Origin: Salvia splendens
Lineage: Eukaryota > Streptophyta > Magnoliopsida > Lamiales > Lamiaceae
DNA length: 64,000 bases
Assembly (NCBI RefSeq): GCF_004379255.2
Contig: NC_056050.1
Coordinates: forward strand, 13,763,410 to 13,827,409
Reading direction: 5' to 3'
The position numbers and the translations under genes were made by a program. Positions within the stretch are counted from its first letter, which is position 1, and every line of letters begins with the position of its first letter. Positions 46,985-59,400 of this stretch are shown here, piece by piece. The notes beneath the pieces are model-generated. The model was not told the origin of the DNA. It ran no database searches and worked only from the letters and a program-made list of their open reading frames with translations.

Positions 46985-49900
46985 TGTAACATCCCAAACT
47001 TTTGTGACTTCTTTTTATGTAATTGGAATTTTGGGGAATTCTGAAACGTTTGATTCTATGTGATTAAGTGCTTTGTATGAAATAAATTGACGTGGTTATT
47101 GTGGAATGACGAGCTTGAGATTTATGTTATTCCAATGTGGGGAAATAATTAATAGGATCATGCATTTATCCTTTCTCGAGTCGATTCATTGAAATATTCA
47201 GCCCTTCCTAATTATTGAAATAATACTTCTTCTTGTGGATTTAATTAATTATTTTGGGATACTTATCCAAATTAAATCCAAACCAAATGACCCCTAAGTT
47301 GTACTACATGAAATTCGAACTCCATTTTATTTTTCCTTGGGAGTTTTCGAAAATTTCCTATAGGAGAAAGAATTAATTTCCTTTTGATTTAATTGGTGCT
47401 CTATTGACTCCCTTCCTTTGAATTTAATCCAATTAAATCATGTGATAATGTATTTCTTCACCCAAAATAAATAGAGAGTTGGGATATTCCTTGGCTATTT
47501 GAGCCTAGCAATTTTCGGCTCCTCCAATAAATTTTGGAGGGATATTTTATTTGTTCCCTAATTTGTGGAATCCCTTTTTATTCAAATAAATAAATTCCTA
47601 TGCCTAATTAATTGGGGATGTGAATATTTTTCTCCTACTTTACTCCCATATCACACGCCCCCCCTAGGCATTATTTTCCTTGTGGGAATTTAATTATTGT
47701 TGCCTATTTTATGGGAGCCTTTTTCCAATAAAGAAATTTCCTAATTTAAATCCTATTCTATTTAATTGGGGATTTAAATAATTTCCTTGTACAATTTTTT
47801 TTTTCTTGAAATTTTCGGCCCCACCATATTAATTCCTACTTGGGGATTTAATTTATTTTTGTTCCCTTGTTTATGGAATATTCACCTTTAATTCCTAATT
47901 TTTGAATATTCTCTCCAAGTAAAAATTTGCTATATTTCCTTGTAATTAAATCAGCAAATTTTGGCCTCTTTTCCCTCAAAAATCACACGCCTACTTTGCC
48001 TCATGATTGTGGGATTTGTATTTAATTTATTCCTTCCACAATTTATTTATTAATTGGGTGTAAATAAATCCTAGTACATAAAATAAACTAACCCCTAACC
48101 CTAGCCCCCATAACATCACACGCTCCCTCCCTCATTCTCTCCCACACGTCTCCTCTCCTCTCCCACTCTCCCATCTCCAAAAACCTTCCATTCAAGCTTT
48201 GATCTCGCATCCGTTGAAGTTAGCTTCGAGAACCTCCGATGAATCGCTCCATTCCACGTTTCTACCGATTCGTTTTGTCAAAGGAAGGTATAATCACACA
48301 CTTTTCCTCCTCCTTCGCTTTTGAACCATGTTTTGAGTCCTACATGCATGTAAAGAGTGTAGGTTTGATAGATCGCGAGTTTTAACGGGGGAAATCGTGT
48401 GTCGTAAGAACTTGTTTGATTTTGCAATTGTTGGTTGAATTCACGTGTGATTGGATCGAAATAATTGTGAAAAATATGAGTTGGTATGCAAATATGTGTT
48501 TGAGGAATGTGTAAGCATGATGATGTGTTTTCGAGCATGAAGAATCGGTGTTTTCGTTGTGGAAATTTAAAAACCCTATTTTCGAATTTGAACCAGATTT
48601 CTGTGATGCTCGACCAGTGACTTATGATCTGTATTCGACCCATCAAACGAACGAATTTTGCTACGAAGTTTTTACTGAGTAAACTTCAAGATGTTTACTG
48701 CGTCTCGTGTGAATTTCAGCCTGTTTTATCGAAAAATGAATTTTTAATAAATGTTTGAAGTCGACTGCGCAAATCTGCCAGAAACGTGAGTTCTCGCCAT
48801 GAATGTTTCGTTTTCTGTTTGACTGACCAAATGAACTCCGATTGACGTGATTCTTGAACGATATGAAAATTTGATGTGTCTTCTGTATTGTGTTAAACTT
48901 TCGGCCTTTTTGGGCATCGTATGAAATTATGGTAAATTTTTCAAATGAACTGCGCAATACTGTCCGAAATTATATGTTCCGACCAGAGAGTTCAATATGT
49001 GATATGACTGACTAAATGACGTGATTTCGATATGAAAATTTTCATGGATGAATTGAATGTGTGCTCTGTGTTGTGACCAAAATTTAGCATGTTTTGAGGT
49101 CGGATGAATTTATAGTGATTTTTACAAAACGGTCGCGCAATTCTGCCAGTTTTCTGCCTTGATTAAATGACACTTAGTTTCAAGTTTAAAGGTGTTATAT
49201 GATGCATGTATGTGCAAGGAACGTGTTTAAATGATGAAATCACTTGCTATAAGTTGAAAGGTGTTACGTGTGTTTTATACCCTTGTGATGTATGTTGGGC
49301 TTTGGGATTGAGGAGAACAATGAGAGTGAAGCGATAGGACATGCATAGTAGTATGTTTTTGTGTGAGGCTGACTTGTGTTGTCGTTGACAAGGGTGTTGT
49401 GTTTTCGTGAACTCGAGGATCGAGGGTTGCTAAGTTGGGTTGTGATTTTGCTAAGAGAACGAGGTGGGCTTTCTTTTCAAACCTCTTTATTTTTCCAAAA
49501 AAAATATTATGTGGAGATACAAGGGTGGTTTAACTGTTATGTCATGCCATGGACTGTTTTTGTTATGAGATTGTGTGCCTGATGCCTAGTTCGTATGAGT
49601 TTACTCCGTTAGGCTATATGGCTGTTTTGTGAAACGAATTCGGGTCCGAGTAGGGCCGTAAACCCTATCGGGCTGTGTACACTGGTGGGATCGTGAGCCG
49701 TCCTTGCAAGTCGGCCGGTCTCGTGGGCGAATAGTGTGGCCACACTTTCGTCGCACTGTGGTTGTGATTGTTGGATTGATGTGAAAAGTGGGGAGATTAT
49801 TTGACTGGCCAGTCTATGAAACATTTTTGTGTTCTCGTGATTTTTTTCTTTACTGCGTATAAAATTCGAGATCACTGATATGGATGACATAACTTGATAA

Positions 49901-50443
49901 ATGTTTTCGGCATGAGCCCATTGAGTACAACAAGTACTCAGCCCTGCAATTTCTTTTAAAAATTTTGCAGGTTGAGCGGGATGTTGCGGTGGATGTTGAG
50001 CTGGCTAGAGACCTTAGGATACGTTGTGTCGTCATACATAGGCGTGATCCTTGACTCTCCTTGAACCTTATTTATCCGCTGCTATGTTTTAATTCGTGTC
50101 TTAAGACCGTAAGCTTTTCGTTTTGGTGTTGGCACATGTATGGTGGTGTTAGGATTTAAACGTGCATCTACGTTGTCTTTTGAAAATGGTATTCTCCGAA
50201 TTTAAGTTAAGTGCTTGTTCAACTTTAGTTTTTAGTTATTATATTTCTTAAGTCCAATTTTTCCATTGTCTTTTTAAAAGTATTTTATCTTATGTCTTTT
50301 CAAAAAAATATAACCTTAAAATCTTTAAACTAAGTTGTTTTCCTTTCTTCAAATCAATTAAGTTGTTCTTTTTAAATTGTAATCCATGCATGTCGGTCAC
50401 GATCACCGCGTTTGTGGTACCCCTTGTATGGGCGGTCGTGACT
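46985..50443 (+). repeat. 5' LTR of element B
   Basis: It starts TGTAACATCCC and ends GTCGTGACT; the 3' copy ends GTGACA, so the last base differs. It contains three tandem units of about 185 bp beginning near 48609, 48793 and 48979, and a double hairpin at 49922-49971. The conserved block GAGGTGGGCTTTCTTTT is shared with the LTR of element A. Confidence 0.95.
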
Positions 50444-50446
50444 GAG

Positions 50447-50458
50447 TGGTATCAGAGC
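50447..50458 (+). other. Primer binding site of element B
   Basis: TGGTATCAGAGC, initiator tRNA-Met type, three to four bases after the LTR end. Confidence 0.93.
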
Positions 50459-51049
50459 TTTGTTCTTTCGCTCTGGTCCGAGAGTCTTCTTTCACTTTAA
50501 GTCTAAGTTAGTGAACCCTTATTTGACTAAAAGTGTCACGAATGCTCAACATCCAAAGCATCACGCTCAACCGATGAAAGTGAGGTATGTTTAAATTGTC
50601 GAAAGTATGCAAGATTGATGCATTAAAATGTATGATAATATGATATGACATTGACAAGTTTATGCATGTGAATGAATGATATGCATGAGGATGAGTTGTA
50701 ATGGAATGGTTATACGAGCATGATTGACATAATACCTTGAGCATGTGCTATGTTTATGATTATGATGTGGTAATAGCATGGTTTCGTGGAAGTACAAGTA
50801 TGATTGGCATGATAATTGAGACATGTATTGTATGTGCAAAGGTGATATCGATATGGCATGAATACATGTGAGTATGAACTAAGTGATGTTGCTAAATGTG
50901 TTTTATGCGCGAAAATACTACAACGATAGCATGCAAAGATATGAAACGTTAAGACAACGACAAACTTTCGAACTACGCAACAAACTTAACAACTTTTTCA
51001 AACAATAATACAATTTGGTGTTTTAAAAGAAATTTTCGTCTCCGCGTAG
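50459..51049 (+). other. Element B leader
   Basis: AT-rich, with recurring ATGATTGACAT/GCATGATAATT-like phrases. No protein recognised. Confidence 0.6.
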
Positions 51050-51670
51050 ATGGTACGAACGAAACGAACCGCGCTTAAGAGCAGTCAGTATAGTGCTAGA
51101 ATGCGACAAGCGATTTACGGTTACGACCACTATGAGAGAGAGGAAGGCAAGGCCTTGAGAGAGGTTGTCGCCCGTTTTGAGACCCTATGGCGAGATGTCT
51201 ACGGGTACCATGTAACGGCCTATGGTGGCATAAGAAGACTAATTGAGTTGATGCCCGACAATTGGGAGTCTTGGTTGGAAACAACAGCCAGTCGGTTCAC
51301 GTGGTACGAACCAAGAAACCAGATGATGGCCGGCGACATGAAAGGTTTTCTAAAGGCCTTAACCTGTGCTTTGATTGACTCATGTTCCGAGCGACCACCA
51401 TCGACAGAGAAAGAAGAAGATGAGACCTTTTGGGAAGACAAAGATGTGATCGAGGTTAAACCAACGGCAGTAAGAGAAGCCGTACCACAAGAAGGCATGG
51501 TCCCGGGTTTCGAAGATGACTACGTGGATGTTAACACGGATGATGGTATGGATGACGAAGAAGATCTCCGTATGATTGATGAGTACCACGTAGAAGAGGA
51601 AGAGGACCCGGAAGAGGAAGAAGACCCGGAAGAGGAAGAAGACCCGGAAGAGGATATTAGCACTAGATAG
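51050..51670 (+). CDS. Additional ORF upstream of gag in element B, unknown function
   Basis: 206 codons, intact, between the leader and gag, on the same strand. The N-terminus is basic (MVRTKRTALKSSQ). The middle (about residues 25-115) is rich in Trp, Tyr and hydrophobic residues (FETLWRDVYGYH, MPDNWESWLETTASRF, MKGFLKALTCALIDSC) and looks folded. The C-terminus is strongly acidic and ends in three EEEEDPE-type repeats. No signal peptide, membrane segment or zinc motif is visible. Gag starts 226 bases later. I know of no named family for it. Tekay elements usually carry a single gag-pol frame, so the ORF is unusual. It may be a nucleic-acid or chromatin-related accessory protein, but that is only inference from composition. 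Confidence 0.7.
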   Translation: MVRTKRTALKSSQYSARMRQAIYGYDHYEREEGKALREVVARFETLWRDVYGYHVTAYGGIRRLIELMPDNWESWLETTASRFTWYEPRNQMMAGDMKGFLKALTCALIDSCSERPPSTEKEEDETFWEDKDVIEVKPTAVREAVPQEGMVPGFEDDYVDVNTDDGMDDEEDLRMIDEYHVEEEEDPEEEEDPEEEEDPEEDISTR

Positions 51671-51895
51671 ATGTGTGATGTTGTTTTCTTTTCCTTAAGT
51701 TGTTAAGACAGTGGAAGTAGCACCTTTTTGTTTTCCGAACAAATGCTTTTGTTTTCCTTTCCACGTTTTATGGAAGTTTCCCTTTTCACGTGCTTTTAAG
51801 TAATTGTGTTTTATCGTATCATACGCGTGCATGAAAGCGATGATGTTTTAATAACGATGTACTCACAACGGTGCTAACCTGTGTTTTAGATCAAC
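51671..51895 (+). other. Spacer between the extra ORF and gag
   Basis: T-rich 225 bases with TTTTGTTTTCC-type runs. A 3' splice-like CTGTGTTTTAG at about 51880-51890 lies just before the gag start, so splicing is conceivable as a way to express gag. Confidence 0.4.
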
Positions 51896-53287
51896 ATGCC
51901 CCCGAGACGTAGACGTGGTCCGCGTGTGGAGAACAATGTGGGGGAGCAGACAGAAGGAAGTGTCGGCAATCCACCCCCGCCTCCACCACCACCTCTACCC
52001 CAACCAAACGAAAGGGAGTATATCAAAGCCTTTCGCAAAGAGAACCCACCCAAATTCGACGGGTTGGGAGAGCCCCCGAAGGCGGAGGCATGGGTGCGCG
52101 ATATTGAGCATATCTTTGAGTTCATGGGATGCACGGACAGAGAACGCCTGGCCTGCGTGACTTATCAGCTGACAGGACCCGCTGACTTTTGGTGGGAAAC
52201 AAAGAAGAGAACCATGGACCCCGCTCGCCGTGAGGCACTTACTTGGGAGGATTTTAAGGAAGAGGTGTACAACAAGTATGTTCCGGAAAGTTATCGGCGG
52301 GCGAAGGTAGTGGAGTTCCACACGTTGAAGCAAGGAAGTATGACGGTCACAGAGTACGACCGCGCCCTATGTGAGATGACTCGCTATGCGCCAGAATTGG
52401 TGGATACAGACGAGAAGATGGCTGCGAAGTTCCGTTCCGGCCTTAGGACAGAGATAAGGGTCGCAGTGGCTAGTCGGAGGGGAATTCCTTATTCCGAGGT
52501 GTTAGGTTGTGCCTTAGATGTGGAGGAAGCACTGCCCAAGAATGAGAGGACAACAAACCCTACCCCATCTGCACCCCAAGCGAACTTTAGAGACAAGAGG
52601 AAATGGGAGGGAAACCGAGCTCCTTTTGACAACAAGAGGCGTTTCTCCACTCTTCGGCAACCGCAAAATCATGGGCGCCAAATTGTGCCACAGCAGAGGG
52701 GAAACCCACAGAGAACACTCTACTGTAATCGGTGCTCCAAGCATCATGTTGGGGAGTGCCGAGTTGGAGGCATTCGGTGTTATGCCTGCGGTGGAAACGG
52801 GCACATGTCTCGAGAGTGCCCAAACAACAACAAAGGTGGAGTGAAGAACGGGCAAGGACAGAGACCACCACAGCAGCCTCAACCAATCCGGCAAGTGGCC
52901 CCACAACCAGCAAGGGCATATGCACTCAAAGGGAATCAAGGGCAGGGACCCCAAGCCAGCAAAGGCAAGGAGAATTTGGCAGGTATGGGAACGCTCCAAC
53001 AACTGCCTATTATTGTGCTGTTTGATACGGGTGCTTCGCACTCTTTTATTTCCGTGTCATGTGTGAATGCCTTAGAACTCCCTACTGCTATGCTTGAATC
53101 GAGTTTGAATGTGTCTTCACCGGTTGGAGGATTGATTGATATTGTGAGAACTTGCTCGAACATAGAGTTTGTGTTAGGAGAACTAGAAGTAGTGGCCCAA
53201 CTTTTTGCATGTTATGCCTTTGGAGAATGTAGACTTAATCTTGGGAATGGATTGGCTTACCGAGAACCACGCAACGATTTACTGTAA
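51896..53287 (+). CDS. Element B gag with the start of protease
   Basis: The start at 51896 ([13 protein letters not shown]) is the usual chromovirus gag start style. Residues about 41-230 form the gag core ([38 protein letters not shown]). A CCHC knuckle, [14 protein letters not shown], lies at residues 295-308. Protease begins with DTGASHSF (catalytic Asp at residue 377). Gag builds the particle and packages RNA; protease cleaves the polyprotein. The frame leaves the protease at a T-run (53202-53206), where one extra T relative to the expected reading causes a shift; the rest of protease continues in another frame. The gag domain itself is open. Confidence 0.93.
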   Translation: MPPRRRRGPRVENNVGEQTEGSVGNPPPPPPPPLPQPNEREYIKAFRKENPPKFDGLGEPPKAEAWVRDIEHIFEFMGCTDRERLACVTYQLTGPADFWWETKKRTMDPARREALTWEDFKEEVYNKYVPESYRRAKVVEFHTLKQGSMTVTEYDRALCEMTRYAPELVDTDEKMAAKFRSGLRTEIRVAVASRRGIPYSEVLGCALDVEEALPKNERTTNPTPSAPQANFRDKRKWEGNRAPFDNKRRFSTLRQPQNHGRQIVPQQRGNPQRTLYCNRCSKHHVGECRVGGIRCYACGGNGHMSRECPNNNKGGVKNGQGQRPPQQPQPIRQVAPQPARAYALKGNQGQGPQASKGKENLAGMGTLQQLPIIVLFDTGASHSFISVSCVNALELPTAMLESSLNVSSPVGGLIDIVRTCSNIEFVLGELEVVAQLFACYAFGECRLNLGNGLAYREPRNDLL

Positions 53288-56200
53288 AGAGAGGCAGATT
53301 TCCTTTCAAGCCCCGGGTAAAGAGCCGACTATCTTGTATGGGATCTTCATGAACCGACGAACCTCCATAATCTCCGCATTGCAAGCAACCACGATGATAA
53401 GAAAAGGGCTTCCGGCGTATCTGGTATACTTGAATGGGGAAGAAAAGAAAGAATTGAAAGTGGAAGACGTGGCAGTAGTGCGAGATTTTCCCGATGTGTT
53501 TCCAGAAGCTTTGCCAGGACCGCCACCCGACAGACAAGTGGAATTTACCATTGATTTGGAACCAGGGTCGGCGCCAGTGTCGAAAGCACCATACCGAATG
53601 GCCCCTAAGGAGTTGGCCGAGTTGAAGGTCCAGTTGCAGGAACTGTTGGACTTGGGTTTCATTCGACCCAGTGTGTCACCATGGGGAGCGCCAGTTCTGT
53701 TCGTTAAGAAGAAGGACGGAACGATGAGGATGTGCATCGACTACCGCGAGCTTAACAAGATGACCTTGAAGAATAAGTACCCACTGCCAAGGATTGACGA
53801 TTTGTTTGACCAACTACGAGGAGCGGGCGTATTCTCGAAAATGGATTTGAGATAAGGGTATCATCAACTAAAGGTCCGACGAGAGGATGTGCCTAAGACT
53901 GCTTTTCGCACTCGTTATGGCCATTATGAGTTCGTCGTGATGCCATTTGGGCTGACCAACGCCCCAGCCGTTTTCATGGACTTGATGAACCGAGTTTTCC
54001 ACGAGTATCTTGACAAGTTTGTGTTAGTCTTCATCGACGACGTGTTGGTATACTCGAAGAACGAGGAGGAGCATGGACAGCACCTACGAACAGTGTTGGA
54101 AACGTTGCAAAGAGAGAAACTATATGCCAAGTTTAGTAAGTGTGAGTTTTGGTTGACTCGAGTGAACTTTCTTGGTCATATTGTGACGGCAAATGGGATT
54201 CAAGTAGACCCAGCAAAGGTCGAGGCCGTACAGAATTGGAAATCGCCGAAAACGCCAAGTGAAATCCGCAGTTTCTTGGGATTGACGGGATATTATCGAC
54301 GCTTCATTGAAGGATTCTCTAAAATTGCGAGACCGATGACGCAACTACTTAAGAAGGGAATCAAAGTGGTTTGGACGCCAGAGTGTGAGGCGAGTTTCCA
54401 ACTGTTGAAAGAAAAATTGACTACTGCACCAGTCCTAGCGGTACCAGAACCCGACAAGGACTTCGCCGTCTACACGGACGCGTCAAAAGTAGGACTATGA
54501 TGCGTATTGATGCAGGATGGGAAGGTGATAGCATATGCTTCCCGACAGTTGAGACCAAATGAGTTGAATTTTCCGACGCATGATTTGGAGTTAGCAGCAG
54601 TGGTGCACGCGCTGAAAATTTAGAGACATCATCTCTATGGAGTGAGATGCGAAATCTATACGGATCACAAGAGTCTCAAGTACTTCTTCGAGCAGAAGGA
54701 GCTAAACATGCGACAACGACGTTGGTTAGAGGTCGTGAAAGACTATGACTGTGGTATTAATTACCATCCAGGCAAGGCGAACGTGGTCGCCGATGCCTTG
54801 AGTAGGAAGAACCAACCTCAACTAGCTTATTTCCTAACGCAAGAGGAAGCTTTGATTCACGAGTTTGACAAGATGAGTTTGGAAATAGTGAAAGCGCCCG
54901 AGACAGTAGGTGCAAAATTGGCGACACTAGTAATTGAGCCAGATTTGAGAACCAAACTCATAGAAGCCCAGCGACGTGATGGAAAGTTGGAGGCATTACG
55001 CGCGAAAGTGAGAGCCGAGAAGCTTGATCATTACCTCGAGGAGGCGGATAATGCATTGACGTACGATGGACGATTGTGTGTGCCAAGCGATGAGGTGCTA
55101 AAAGAGGAGATTTTGAGTGAAGCGCACGACACGCCTTACACCGCACACCCCGGAAGCACGAAGATGTATCGGGATTTGAAGCAACGGTTTTGGTGGAATG
55201 GGATGAAAGGGGATGTAGCGTCATATGTGGAACGATGTCTAGCATGCCAACAAGTGAAGGCCTTACACCAGCGACCATATGGGAAGTTGCAACCGCTCGA
55301 AATTCCTGAATGGAAGTGGGAGCATCTAGCTATGGATTTCGTGACGGGTTTGCCAAGGTCACCGAAGGGCAACACTGCGATCTGGGTGATCATTGATCGA
55401 CTTACTAAAAGCGCACACTTCTTACCGATTAAGATTACTTATGGCGCGGACAAACTAGCAAAGCTCTACGTGAACGAGATTGTGCGATTGCACGGAGTGC
55501 CAAAGACCATTGTATCCGACCGCGATACGAAGTTCACATCAAAGTTTTGGATGAGTATGCAACGCGAATTGGGCACACAACTGAACTTCAGCACTGCATA
55601 TCACCCGCAATCGGATGGGCAGTCCGAGAGGACGATTCAGACACTTGAAGATATGTTGCGAGCAGTTGTCTTAGATCGAGGGGAAAGTTGGGAAACGGTT
55701 CTACCATTGGTTGAATTCGCCTACAACAATAGCTATCAAGCGACGATCGATATGGCTCCGTATGAAGCCTTGTACGGCAGGAAGTGTCAATCCCCACTGT
55801 ATTGGGATGAAGTTGGCGAGAAAAAGATGTTAGGACCCGATGCCATAAAGGAGATGACCGAAATTGTGCATCAAATCCGTGCAAGGATCAAGGAAGCTCA
55901 AGATAGGCAGAAATCGTATGCTGACGTGCGTCGAACGGAAATCAAATTCGACGTTGGTGACAAAGTGTTCTTGAAAGTGTCCCCGACGAGAGGAGTTGTG
56001 AGATTTGGGGTGAAGGGCAAGCTGAAACCGCGTTTTGTTGGACCGTACGAGATCATCGACGAAGTAGGTCCTGTAGCGTATCGATTGGCGTTACCTCCCA
56101 GCTTTGGGAACGTGCACAACGTGTTCCACGTGTCGCAGTTGCGCAAGTACGTGTTCGACCCCAAACATGTAATTCACCAAGAGGAAGTGATCCTAACCCC

Positions 56201-56372
56201 CGACATGAGTTACGAGGAAAGGCCCGAAGCAATACTAGATCGGAAGGTCCAAGAGCTTCGAAACAAGTCGATAGCGTCCGTGAAGGTGTTGTGGAAGCAC
56301 CATGGTCCCGAGGAAGCTACGTGGGAGTTAGAAGATAAGATGAAAGAAAAGTTTCCCGAGATGTTTATGTGA
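53205..56372 (+). pseudogene. Element B pol: protease end, RT, RNase H, integrase, chromodomain
   Basis: One frame throughout, broken by three stops: TAA at about 53853 (a Ser position in element A), TGA at about 54498 and TAG at about 54620 (a Trp position). Protease ends with [10 protein letters not shown] has [11 protein letters not shown] and the catalytic FIDDVLVYS. RNase H has the AVYTDASK and [10 protein letters not shown] blocks. Integrase has HPGSTKMY and CLACQQVK (zinc finger), [16 protein letters not shown] and [10 protein letters not shown] (DDE core) and the [11 protein letters not shown] (GPY/F) segment. The C-terminus carries a chromodomain-like block, [17 protein letters not shown], which would steer integration to particular chromatin. 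From 54642 to 56372 there is a 576-codon uninterrupted stretch. The gag-pol frameshift lies at the T-run at 53202-53206. Confidence 0.93.
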
Positions 56373-56379
56373 GACGTTT

Positions 56380-56416
56380 AAATTTCGGGACGAAATTTCT
56401 GTTTAGAGGGGAAGGA
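56380..56416 (+). other. Palindrome and polypurine tract of element B
   Basis: AAATTTCGGGACGAAATTT (56380-56398) followed by AGAGGGGAAGGA before the LTR start TGTAACATCCC. Confidence 0.9.
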
Positions 56417-59400
56417 TGTAACATCCCAAACTTTTGTGACTTCATTTTATGTAATTGGAATTTTGGGGAATTCTGAAACGTTTGATTCTATGTGATTAAG
56501 TGCTTTGTATGAAATAAATTGACGTGGTTATTGTGGAATGACGAGCTTGAGATTTATGTTATTCCAATGTGGGGAAATAATTAATAGGATCATGCATTTA
56601 TCCTTTCTCGAGTCGATTCATTGAAATATTCGGCCCTTCCTAATTATTGAAATAATACTTCTTCTTGTGGATTTAATTAATTATTTTGGGATACTTATCC
56701 AAATTAAATCCAAACCAAATGACCCCTAAGTTGTACTACATGAAATTCGAACTCCATTTTATTTTTCCTTGGGAGTTTTCGAAAATTTCCTATAGGAGAA
56801 AGAATTAATTTCCTTTTGATTTAATTGGTGCTTTATTGACTCCCTTCCTTTGAATTTAATCCAATTAAATCATGTGATAATGTATTTCTTCACCCAAAAT
56901 AAATAGAGAGTTGGGATATTCCTTGGCTATTTGAGCCTAGCAATTTTCGGCTCCTCCAATAAATTTTGGAGGGATATTTTATTTGTTCCCTAATTTGTGG
57001 AATCCCTTTTTATTCAAATAAATAAATTCCTATGCCTAATTAATTGGGGATGTGAATATTTTTCTCCTACTTTACTCCCATATCACACGCCCCCCCTAGG
57101 CATTATTTTCCTTGTGGGAATTTAATTAGTTGTTGCCTATTTTATGAGAGCCTTTTTCCTATAAAGAAATTTCCTAATTTAAATCCTATTCTATTTAATT
57201 GGGGATTTAAATAATTTCCTTGTACAATTTTTTTTTTCTTGAAATTTTCGGCCCCACCATATTAATTCCTACTTGGGGATTTAATTTATTTTTGTTCCCT
57301 TGTTTATGGAATATTCACCTTTAATTCCTAATTTATGAATATTCTCTCCAAGTAAAAATTTGCTATATTTCCTTGTAATTAAATCAGCAAATTTTGGCCT
57401 CTTTTCCCTCAAAAATCACACGCCTACTTTGCCTCATGATTGTGGGATTTGTATTTAATTTATTCCTTCCACAATTTATTTATTAATTGGGTGTAAATAA
57501 ATCCTAGTACATAAAATAAACTAACCCCTAACCCTAGCCCCCATAACATCACACGCTCCCTCCCTCATTCTCTCCCACACGTCTCCTCTCCTCTCCCACT
57601 CTCCCATCTCCAAAAACCTTCCATTCAAGCTTTGATCTCGCATCCGTTGAAGTTAGCTTCGAGAACCTCCGACGAATCGCTCCATTCCACGTTTCTACCG
57701 ATTCGTTTTGTCAAAGGAAGGTATAATCACACACTTTTCCTCCTCCTTCGCTTTTGAACCATGTTTTGAGTCCTACATGCATGTAAAGAGTGTAGGTTTG
57801 ATAGATCGCGAGTTTTAACGGGGGAAATCGTGTGTCGTAAGAACTTGTTTGATTTTGCAATTGTTGGTTGAATTCACGTGTGATTGGATCGAAATAATTG
57901 TGAAAAATATGAGTTGGTATGCAAATATGTGTTTGAGGAATGTGTAAGCATGATGATGTGTTTTCGAGCATGAAGAATCGGTGTTTTCGTTGTGGAAATT
58001 TAAAAACCCTATTTTCGAATTTGAACCAGATTTCTGTGATGCTCGACCAGTGACTTATGATCTGTATTCGACCCATCAAACGAACGAATTTTGCTACGAA
58101 GTTTTTACTGAGTAAACTTCAAGATGTTTACTGCGTCTCGTGTGAATTTCAGCCTGTTTTATCGAAAAATGAATTTTTAATAAATGTTTGAAGTCGACTG
58201 CGCAAATCTGCCAGAAACGTGAGTTCTCGCCATGAATGTTTCGTTTTCTGTTTGACTGACCAAATGAACTCCGATTGACGTGATTCTTGAACGATATGAA
58301 AATTTGATGTGTCTTCTGTATTGTGTTAAACTTTCGGCCTTTTTGGGCATCGTATGAAATTATGGTGAATTTTTCAAATGAACTGCGCAATACTGTCAGA
58401 AATTATATGTTCCGACCAGAGAGTTCAATATGTGATATGACTGACTAAATGACGTGATTTCGATATGAAAATTTTCATGGATGAACTTGAATGTGTCCTC
58501 TGTGTTGTGACCAAAATTTAGCATGTTTTGAGGTCGGATGAATTTATAGTGATTTTTACAAAACGGTCGCGCAATTCTGCCAGTTTTCTGCCTTGATTAA
58601 ATGACACTTAGTTTCAAGTTTAAAGGTGTTATATGATGCATGTATGTGCAAGGAACGTGTTTAAATGATGAAATCACTTGCGATAAGTTGAAAGGTGTTA
58701 CGTGTGTTTTATACCCTTGTGATGTATGTTGGGCTTTGGGATTGAGGAGAACAATGAGAGTGAAGCGATAGGACATGCATAGTAGTATGTTTTTGTGTGA
58801 GGCTGACTTGTGTTGTCGTTGACAAGGGTGTTGTGTTTTCGTGAACTCGAGGATCGAGGGTTGCTAAGTTGGGTTGTGATTTTGCTAAGAGAACGAGGTG
58901 GGCTTTCTTTTCAAACCTCTTTATTTTTCCAAAAAAAATATTATGTGGAGATACAAGGGTGGTTTAACTGTTATGTCATGCCATGGACTGTTTTTGTTAT
59001 GAGATTGTGTGCCTGATGCCTAGTTCGTATGAGTTTACTTCGTTAGACTATATGGCTGTTTTGTGAAACGAATTCGGGTCCGAGTAGGGCCGTAAACCCT
59101 ATCGGGCTGTGTACACTGGTGGGATCGTGAGCCGTCCTTGCAAGTCGGCCGGTCTCATGGGCGAATAGTGTGGCCACACTTTCGTCGCACTGTGGTTGTG
59201 ATTGTTGGATTGATGTGAAAAATGGGGAGATTATTTGACTGGCCAGTCTATGAAACATTTTTGTGTTCTCGTGATTTTTTTCTTTACTGCGTATAAAACT
59301 CGAGATCACTGGTATGGATGACATAACTTGATAAATGTTTTCGGCATGAACCCATTGAGTACAACAAGTACTCAGCCCTGCAATTTCTTTTAAAAATTTT

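Noticed and set aside
48278..48957. Antisense open frames of 122 and 98 codons in the LTRs of element B, repeated at 57711-58390
   Set aside because: They are identical only because the LTRs are. They overlap the tandem LTR units, show no domain, and have no counterpart in the LTR of element A.
52514..53041. 175-codon minus-strand frame
   Set aside because: It is antisense to element B gag and carries no recognisable domain.
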